From contig NZ_JBKEAE010000066.1 of assembly GCF_047971885.1 (NCBI RefSeq), positions 1-11,064 of the forward strand: 11,064 nt of DNA, in the 5' to 3' direction. The translations under genes were made by a program, and so were the position numbers. The notes below the pieces were generated by a model. That model had not been told where the DNA came from, did no database searches, and saw nothing but the letters and a program-made list of their open reading frames with translations. Shown one piece after another: positions 7,538 through 11,064 of this stretch. The DNA is from Tropicimonas sp047971885. Lineage in GTDB: Bacteria > Pseudomonadota > Alphaproteobacteria > Rhodobacterales > Rhodobacteraceae. Each line of letters starts with the position of its first letter. Position 1 is the first letter of the stretch.

Positions 7538-8373
7538 GAAATCGCCTCCAGAACCGCGCCGAGCCGTGCACCGCTGTCATCCATGTCTTCGGGCGCGGCC
7601 AACGTGACCTCGGGCATTGCCGTAACCTCGAACGTGTCCAGAATCAGCGTGTCCATCGAGTTGAAGAACTGCACGCGCCAGACCTGTGCCTGCCCGGTCG
7701 CGGTGATCCGGCAATTGCCATAGCCGCGCGACAGGATGGTGACCGACCCCTTGCCAAGCGCGGTATCGAGCCATTCCAGATCGGGCCCGGTATGGGGCAG
7801 CAGGGTCAGATTGACCACATGCGGCGGCCGACCGGGCGTGAAGCCGGCGGATTTGTCCATCAGTTCGGTCAGGATCGCGGGGGCATTTGCCAGTCCCGCG
7901 ATGCGCGGCGCCAGCGCGCCAAGTGCCGGCTCCATCGGGTGGAAGGCGCGCTCCAGCGCCAGCGCGGGCACCGGGCCGACCTCGACCCGCTCGATGCCCG
8001 CGCCTTTCAGTACCCAGATACCGGCGAACACGCTTTCCTGCGCGGCGATGGCGGGAATCCCCTTCATGCGGATGGAAACCTCGCCCTGACCCAGCGTCTC
8101 GGCCACCAGGGCGCGGTTCGCATCGTTCAGGCGCGACAGGTCGAATTCCGCGCGGATCCCCGCTTGTCCACATCGCCGGGCGGCCTCGGCCACCTGTCCC
8201 AGAAGTGTCAGCGCGGGCCTCAGCGAGGCAGCATTTTCCACATCCGGGACATGCGGCGTGTAGCAGCCCATGTCCTGAGGCAGCTGCATGTATTGCAGTT
8301 CGGTGCCGTCCTCGTCCGGTGGCTGCGAGCCGGGGCCGAAGCCGACCGGCGGGAGGTGGAAATTGCCGACCAT
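7534..8373 (-). CDS. hupH: Hydrogenase expression/assembly protein HupH (HyaF/HoxQ family)
   Basis: 279 residues from ATG 8373, with ribosome site GAGGGG at 8380-8385; an in-frame extension to 8490 lies inside hupG and is not credible. The HupH/HyaF/HoxQ family helps mature the iron-sulfur small subunit of membrane-bound uptake hydrogenases and is reported to act with HupG/HyaE. The clearest family block is near the C-terminus: SRGYGNCRITATG, then VWRVQFFNSMDTLILDTFEV. LPQDMGCYTPHVPD near the N-terminus is also typical. No membrane segment or signal peptide is seen, so it is cytoplasmic. Ten nt separate it from the hupG stop. Confidence 0.94.
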   Translation of the reverse strand: MVGNFHLPPVGFGPGSQPPDEDGTELQYMQLPQDMGCYTPHVPDVENAASLRPALTLLGQVAEAARRCGQAGIRAEFDLSRLNDANRALVAETLGQGEVSIRMKGIPAIAAQESVFAGIWVLKGAGIERVEVGPVPALALERAFHPMEPALGALAPRIAGLANAPAILTELMDKSAGFTPGRPPHVVNLTLLPHTGPDLEWLDTALGKGSVTILSRGYGNCRITATGQAQVWRVQFFNSMDTLILDTFEVTAMPEVTLAAPEDMDDSGARLGAVLEAIS

Positions 8374-8383
8374 GATATTCCCC

Positions 8384-8776
8384 TCAGTTTTCCACCTGTT
8401 CCGGTTCGCGCGACAGGAGAAACCCGACCCGGGCGATATAGTCGTTCCAGTCCCGCACCCGCGCGATACCGCCGACGAACTTTTCGCCACGATAGAAGAT
8501 CAGGCCCGGCGTCTTGCGCACGACGGTTTCCTCGCGCAGTTCCGCCTCGACTCCATCGCCTGCGACGGCGCAATCGAAGCCGTTCTGAAACGCCATGCGC
8601 AGTTCGGGCAATATGACCGCGACATCGGCGGTTTCGAGGTTTCGCGCCGCCTCGCCGGGGGTAAAGATCGCATGCGCGCCGGGGCGGGACAGGAACCGCT
8701 CGACATCCCTGCGGCTTTGCAGCAGCGGATAGCCCAGTTCGTTCGTCAGCCGGTCGATCAGCGGATGACCAGTCAT
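8384..8776 (-). CDS. hupG: Hydrogenase accessory protein HupG (HyaE/HoxO family)
   Basis: 130 residues from ATG 8776, with a strong ribosome site GAGGAGG at 8781-8787 that overlaps the hupF stop. HupG/HyaE/HoxO proteins have a thioredoxin fold but no redox-active CxxC, and act as chaperones for the small subunit before Tat export. Here the only cysteine is in GFDCAVAG, so no dithiol is possible. The thioredoxin-like C-terminal half is seen in VVRKTPGLIFYRGEKFVGGI, with the cis-Pro region TPGLIFY. Longer in-frame starts run into hupF and are rejected. The family is short and weakly conserved; the position between hupF and hupH supports the call. Confidence 0.91.
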   Translation of the reverse strand: MTGHPLIDRLTNELGYPLLQSRRDVERFLSRPGAHAIFTPGEAARNLETADVAVILPELRMAFQNGFDCAVAGDGVEAELREETVVRKTPGLIFYRGEKFVGGIARVRDWNDYIARVGFLLSREPEQVEN

Positions 8777-8786
8777 TGCGTCCTCC

Positions 8787-9107
8787 TCATGCCCTGTTGC
8801 AGCCATCGGCCAGCGCCCGAGCCAGATGCGGTGGCAGTTGCGGGCCGCGTTGCTCGATATCGGCAAAGGCATCGCCCGCCTCGCCGCCCGCCATGATCCG
8901 TTGCAGGGCAGCCAGGGCTTCGGCGATCCTGGCAGCCTCGTCTTTCCCAATCACCTCGCGCGCGGCGCCCAGAAAGGTCAGCACATGGGTGCCGGGTGCC
9001 AGCGGACCGGTCAGCGACAGATCGATGAGGTATTCACGCTCACCGTCGGTAGCCTGTGCGGCGACCCCGTCGACCGAGATTATCCGCATGGGTTTGCCGA
9101 TGCACAT
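8787..9107 (-). CDS. hupF: Hydrogenase maturation chaperone HupF (HypC family)
   Basis: 106 residues starting MCIGKPMRI, the N-terminus of HypC/HupF/HoxL proteins with the essential Cys2. The OB-fold part (to about residue 50) is followed by a helical, alanine-rich tail that HypC lacks. In Rhizobium leguminosarum HupF is a chaperone dedicated to the large subunit HupL and protects it when oxygen is present; HoxL in Ralstonia has the same role. It differs from the general HypC at 2923-3213, so the operon encodes both the general and the hydrogenase-specific member. Three nt separate it from the hupD stop. Confidence 0.95.
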   Translation of the reverse strand: MCIGKPMRIISVDGVAAQATDGEREYLIDLSLTGPLAPGTHVLTFLGAAREVIGKDEAARIAEALAALQRIMAGGEAGDAFADIEQRGPQLPPHLARALADGCNRA

Positions 9108-9110
9108 CGC

Positions 9111-9719
9111 CTATCCCGCCTTGGGAAAGAAACGCGCATCGCCGGTCCGGCAGGCTTCGGTAGCACCCGGCCGGCCGGATTCGTAGGCAGCCCGCAGAAT
9201 CGACGGGTCCGCCAGCAGTCCGCTATCGGCCCGGCCCTCCGCCATCGCCACCCCCCAGCCGGCGAGCCGTTGCAGCGCGATCTCCAGCGCCGGACCGATC
9301 TGCGCCGCCACACAGTCACGCAGCCCGCCGCCGAAATCCTCCAGCTCCTCAGGCTGACAGCCGATCAGCAGAAGCTCGTCCGGGCAATATCCCATCAGCT
9401 TCGCCGTCGCGATGACATCCTGAAAACCGGTCTGGTGCAGGCTCATCTTCCTGGCACCCAGAAACGCCGGCACGCCATCGCCCTCGACGATCTTCAGCGT
9501 ACCGGGTTTCAGCCCGTAATCCACCGCATCGAAGACGATCAGCCGGTCCGCTTGCTCCAGAAACGGCAGCAGATAGAGCCCCTGCGTGCCGCCGTCCAGA
9601 AATGTCACCGCAGGCCCGGGCCGGTACCGCTGCGACAAGGCCTCGACGCATCTCACCCCGAACCCCTCGTCGGCCCAGAGTAGGTTTCCAATCCCCAGAA
9701 CAAGGGTCTGCTGTGGCAT
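9111..9719 (-). CDS. hupD: Hydrogenase maturation endopeptidase HupD (HyaD/HoxM, peptidase M52)
   Basis: 202 residues from ATG 9719; an in-frame ATG at 9731 would add four residues (MEAT). I prefer 9719 because GGAAG lies 5 nt upstream, whereas the G-rich run before 9731 touches the ATG. HupD removes the C-terminal peptide of the large subunit HupL once nickel is in place. LGIGNLLWADEGFGVR is the family N-terminal motif. Nickel-sensing residues are Glu18, Asp64 and His95 (ADEG, FDAVD, SLHQTG), a constant two-residue shift from Glu16/Asp62/His93 of E. coli HybD. The C-terminus is somewhat longer than in HybD (tail GRPGATEACRTGDARFFPKAG-like). It is the first gene of the operon here; hupSL(C), its usual upstream neighbours, are not present. 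Confidence 0.95.
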   Translation of the reverse strand: MPQQTLVLGIGNLLWADEGFGVRCVEALSQRYRPGPAVTFLDGGTQGLYLLPFLEQADRLIVFDAVDYGLKPGTLKIVEGDGVPAFLGARKMSLHQTGFQDVIATAKLMGYCPDELLLIGCQPEELEDFGGGLRDCVAAQIGPALEIALQRLAGWGVAMAEGRADSGLLADPSILRAAYESGRPGATEACRTGDARFFPKAG

Positions 9720-9724
9720 CGTCG

Positions 9725-9729
9725 CTTCC
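9725..9729 (-). promoter_or_regulatory. Ribosome binding site deciding the hupD start
   Basis: GGAAG on the minus strand, 5 nt before ATG 9719. It favours the shorter HupD over the start at 9731. Confidence 0.5.
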
Positions 9730-9740
9730 ATTCCCCGGTG

Positions 9741-9788
9741 GCATGCCGCTTTTCATTGGTGCCAGTATAGCGGCTGATCTGCATGCCG
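9741..9788 (-). repeat. Leader hairpin with repeated GCATGC before hupD
   Basis: GCATGCCG occurs on the plus strand at 9741-9748 and 9781-9788. GCATGC is its own reverse complement, so the copies can pair. Between them GCCGCT (9745-9750) pairs with AGCGGC (9769-9774) across an 18-nt loop. On the minus-strand RNA this gives a stem of about 10 pairs with one 8-nt bulge, ending about 10 nt before the first possible hupD ATG. Its function is unknown; it might affect ribosome access. Confidence 0.4.
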
Positions 9789-9893
9789 GGATGAAAACAG
9801 TACCGATCTGAAGGGAAGCTGAAAATCACCTAACACACTGTATCAGATAGGATAATTCCCAAATCCCGGCCAATTTGCGAATATTGTGATGGT

Positions 9894-9934
9894 AACATAC
9901 TATCCGTTTTCTGCATTTATAGGATAGTTATGTT
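9894..9934. repeat. Inverted repeat upstream of hupD
   Basis: AACATACTATCC (9894-9905) and GGATAGTTATGTT (9922-9934) are reverse complements apart from one extra T, with a 16-nt spacer. The octamer ATAGGATA occurs at 9919-9926 and again at 9847-9854. The repeat lies in the AT-rich part of the gap between rpe and hupD and has no T-run beyond it, so it looks more like an operator than a terminator. Confidence 0.6.
9916..9921 (-). promoter_or_regulatory. Candidate -10 element (TATAAA) for the hup-hyp operon
   Basis: TATAAA on the minus strand, five of six bases matching the sigma70 -10 consensus. No good -35 lies 16-18 nt upstream, which would suit an activator-dependent promoter. It sits in the spacer of the inverted repeat at 9894-9934. 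Start of transcription would be about 190 nt before hupD. This is an inference by eye only. Confidence 0.3.
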
Positions 9935-9981
9935 GCATCAAAGATGGGCGAACCTGCGGACGGCCCGACGCCCCGGAACAT

Positions 9982-10022
9982 CCGGCGGATGACAGGCCGC
10001 CGAATCTCCGGAGTTCCGCCGG
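9982..10022 (-). repeat. Inverted repeat after rpe, possible end of the cbb transcript
   Basis: CCGGCGGA (9982-9989) and TCCGCCGG (10015-10022) are perfect reverse complements enclosing 25 nt, which themselves contain the palindrome CTCCGGAG (10006-10013). It begins 28 nt after the rpe stop in the direction of transcription. No T-run follows, so it is not a classical factor-independent terminator; it could protect the 3' end or be chance in GC-rich DNA. Confidence 0.35.
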
Positions 10023-10049
10023 CAGGCCGACAGCGGTCATTCTCCCCGA

Positions 10050-10742
10050 TCATCGCGCCTGTCGTATATCTTTCAGGCTGGCGCGGATTGCCCTGATGTT
10101 CTGCCCGTAGATTTCGGGCCGCGCCACCGATCCGTCACGAAATACGGCAGTGCCGGCAACCAGCACATCCGCACCCGCAGCCACCACCAGCGGTGCCGTT
10201 TCCGAATCAATGCCGCCATCGACCTGTATGTAAATCTCGCGATCGCCGATGGCATCTCGGATCGATCGTATCTTGGCTGTCATGTCGATGAACTTCTGTC
10301 CGCCGAAACCCGGATTGACCGTCATCACCAGCACCATGTCGGCAAGGTCCAGCAATTCGGTCACCGCCTCGGCCGGGGTGCCGGGATTGAGCGCCACCCC
10401 GGCCTTCATCCCGGCGGCGCGGATCGCCTGAAGCGTGCGATGGATGTGCGGCCCGGCCTCGACATGGGCGGTCAGCATGTCGGCACCGGCCCCGGCACAG
10501 GCGTCGATACAGGGATCGACCGGCGCAATCATCAGATGCACGTCCATGAAGGTGGTCACATGCGGGCGGAATGCCCTGACCGCCGGCGGGCCAAAGGTAA
10601 GGTTCGGCACGAAATGCCCGTCCATCACGTCGACATGCACCCAGTCGGCGCCCTGCGCCTCGATGGCGCGGATCTCGGCACCGAAATCGGCGAAATCCGC
10701 CGACAGGATCGACGGCGCAATCTTGATTCCGGTACATGTCAT
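10050..10742 (-). CDS. rpe: Ribulose-phosphate 3-epimerase
   Basis: 230 residues, full length. It interconverts ribulose 5-phosphate and xylulose 5-phosphate; beside cbbX it would serve regeneration of the Rubisco acceptor in the Calvin cycle, so cbbE is an equally good name. The TIM-barrel signatures are all present: KIAPSILSADFADFG at the N-terminus, HVDVMDGHFVPNLTFGP with the catalytic Asp and metal His, MDVHLMI, MTVNPGFGGQKFI (phosphate loop) and QVDGGID with the second catalytic Asp. The start overlaps the cbbX stop as ATGA, so it is co-translated with cbbX. Confidence 0.97.
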   Translation of the reverse strand: MTCTGIKIAPSILSADFADFGAEIRAIEAQGADWVHVDVMDGHFVPNLTFGPPAVRAFRPHVTTFMDVHLMIAPVDPCIDACAGAGADMLTAHVEAGPHIHRTLQAIRAAGMKAGVALNPGTPAEAVTELLDLADMVLVMTVNPGFGGQKFIDMTAKIRSIRDAIGDREIYIQVDGGIDSETAPLVVAAGADVLVAGTAVFRDGSVARPEIYGQNIRAIRASLKDIRQAR

Positions 10743-11064
10743 TGTGTAGCCTCGCCTGCGCTGCGCTCACCGTTCAGCCCGCCGCTGAAGACGCGGCTGG
10801 CCATGATATCCGTTTCGGTGATCGTGCTCAGCGCGCCGGCATCGACCGCGCCTTCCCGCTCGACCAGCCGGTTCGCCTGCCGCAGCCGCGCCCGGTCCAG
10901 CGCGTTGCGGATCGAACGGGCATTGGCAAAATGCGGCTGTTCACGGCGCAACCGGATATAGGCGTCCATCGCCGCACGCCCGGGCGTATCGAAACGATAG
11001 CCCAGCAATCCAAGCATCGAGGCCGATATCCGCCCAAGTTCGGCGTCGGTATAGTCGGGAAACT
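10739..11064 (-). CDS. cbbX: Red-type Rubisco activase CbbX, C-terminal part (5' end beyond window)
   Basis: 107 residues plus stop, open at the window edge, beginning FPDYTDAELGRISASMLG. CbbX is the AAA+ protein that frees inhibited form IC (red-type) Rubisco by pulling the C-terminus of the large subunit. The visible part is the small helical lid domain: ...YIRLRREQPHFANARSIRNAL, then DRARLRQANRLVEREGAV, a block typical of CbbX and its chloroplast homologues. The Walker motifs and pore loop lie outside the window. It overlaps rpe by 4 nt. It implies a cbbLS operon just beyond the right edge. Confidence 0.93.
   Translation of the reverse strand, partial: FPDYTDAELGRISASMLGLLGYRFDTPGRAAMDAYIRLRREQPHFANARSIRNALDRARLRQANRLVEREGAVDAGALSTITETDIMASRVFSGGLNGERSAGEATQ

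Larger units (their letters stand above)
9732..10049. other. Intergenic region between rpe and hupD
   Basis: About 318 nt without a gene. The rpe-proximal third (about 9945-10049) is GC-rich and holds an inverted repeat; the middle (about 9820-9940) is clearly AT-rich and holds the candidate promoter and inverted repeat; the hupD-proximal part holds the GCATGC hairpin. No RNA gene, transposon end or partial hupC/hupL sequence was recognised in it. Confidence 0.7.

Noticed and set aside
9752..9764. TGGCAC on the minus strand as a sigma54 -24 element before hupD
   Set aside because: The -12 GC is not at the required spacing (it falls two positions off) and the TTGCW part is absent; the HupR encoded here also lacks the sigma54-contact loop.
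9933..9941. TTG-CAT-CAA as a HupR binding site
   Set aside because: The R. capsulatus site as I recall it is TTG-N5-CAA; the spacing here is 3, and no TTG-N5-CAA was found in the gap by eye.
9926..9943. TTGAT half-site suggesting an FNR box
   Set aside because: Only the left half matches TTGAT-N4-ATCAA; the right half reads CATAA.

Overview
The window is a compact, GC-rich bacterial region in which every supported gene lies on the minus strand, so transcription runs from high to low coordinates. The content points to an alphaproteobacterium of the Rhodobacter/Paracoccus type that can couple H2 oxidation to CO2 fixation. The gene order hupD-hupF-hupG-hupH-hupJ-hupK-hypA-hypB-hupR-hypC-hypD-hypE matches, as I recall it, the hydrogenase locus of Rhodobacter capsulatus, and CbbX is the activase of red-type (form IC) Rubisco. 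I cannot name the species from sequence alone.

Layout in transcription order: (1) 11064-10050, the end of a Calvin-cycle operon: the C-terminal third of cbbX followed by ribulose-phosphate 3-epimerase (rpe/cbbE), joined by a 4-nt overlap. (2) 10049-9720, a non-coding gap of about 330 nt: an inverted repeat after rpe, then an AT-rich stretch with a candidate promoter framed by a second inverted repeat, then a possible leader hairpin. (3) 9719-753, twelve tightly packed genes for maturation of a group 1 [NiFe] uptake hydrogenase and its regulator. Junctions are overlaps or gaps of at most 10 nt, so this is almost certainly one operon. (4) 752-438, a 315-nt gap with nothing recognisable. (5) 437-1, the start of an adenine deaminase gene that runs off the window.

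How the genes work together: HypA and HypB deliver nickel. HypC, HypD and HypE build and carry the Fe(CN)2CO group; HypF, which makes the carbamoyl donor, is not in the window. HupF, HupK, HupG, HupH and the rubredoxin-HupJ fusion are accessory factors for the large and small subunits of the uptake hydrogenase. HupD clips the large subunit after nickel insertion. HupR is the response regulator expected to control the structural genes. The structural genes hupSL(C), the kinase hupT and the sensor hupUV are absent here.

I found no wholly new system. The points most worth a second look are: hupD starts a transcription unit behind a cbb operon instead of following hupSLC; the HupR AAA+ domain has lost its Walker B acidic residues and its GAFTGA loop; and the gap upstream of hupD holds an unassigned inverted repeat around a TATAAA element. 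All readings are by eye; no homology search was run.
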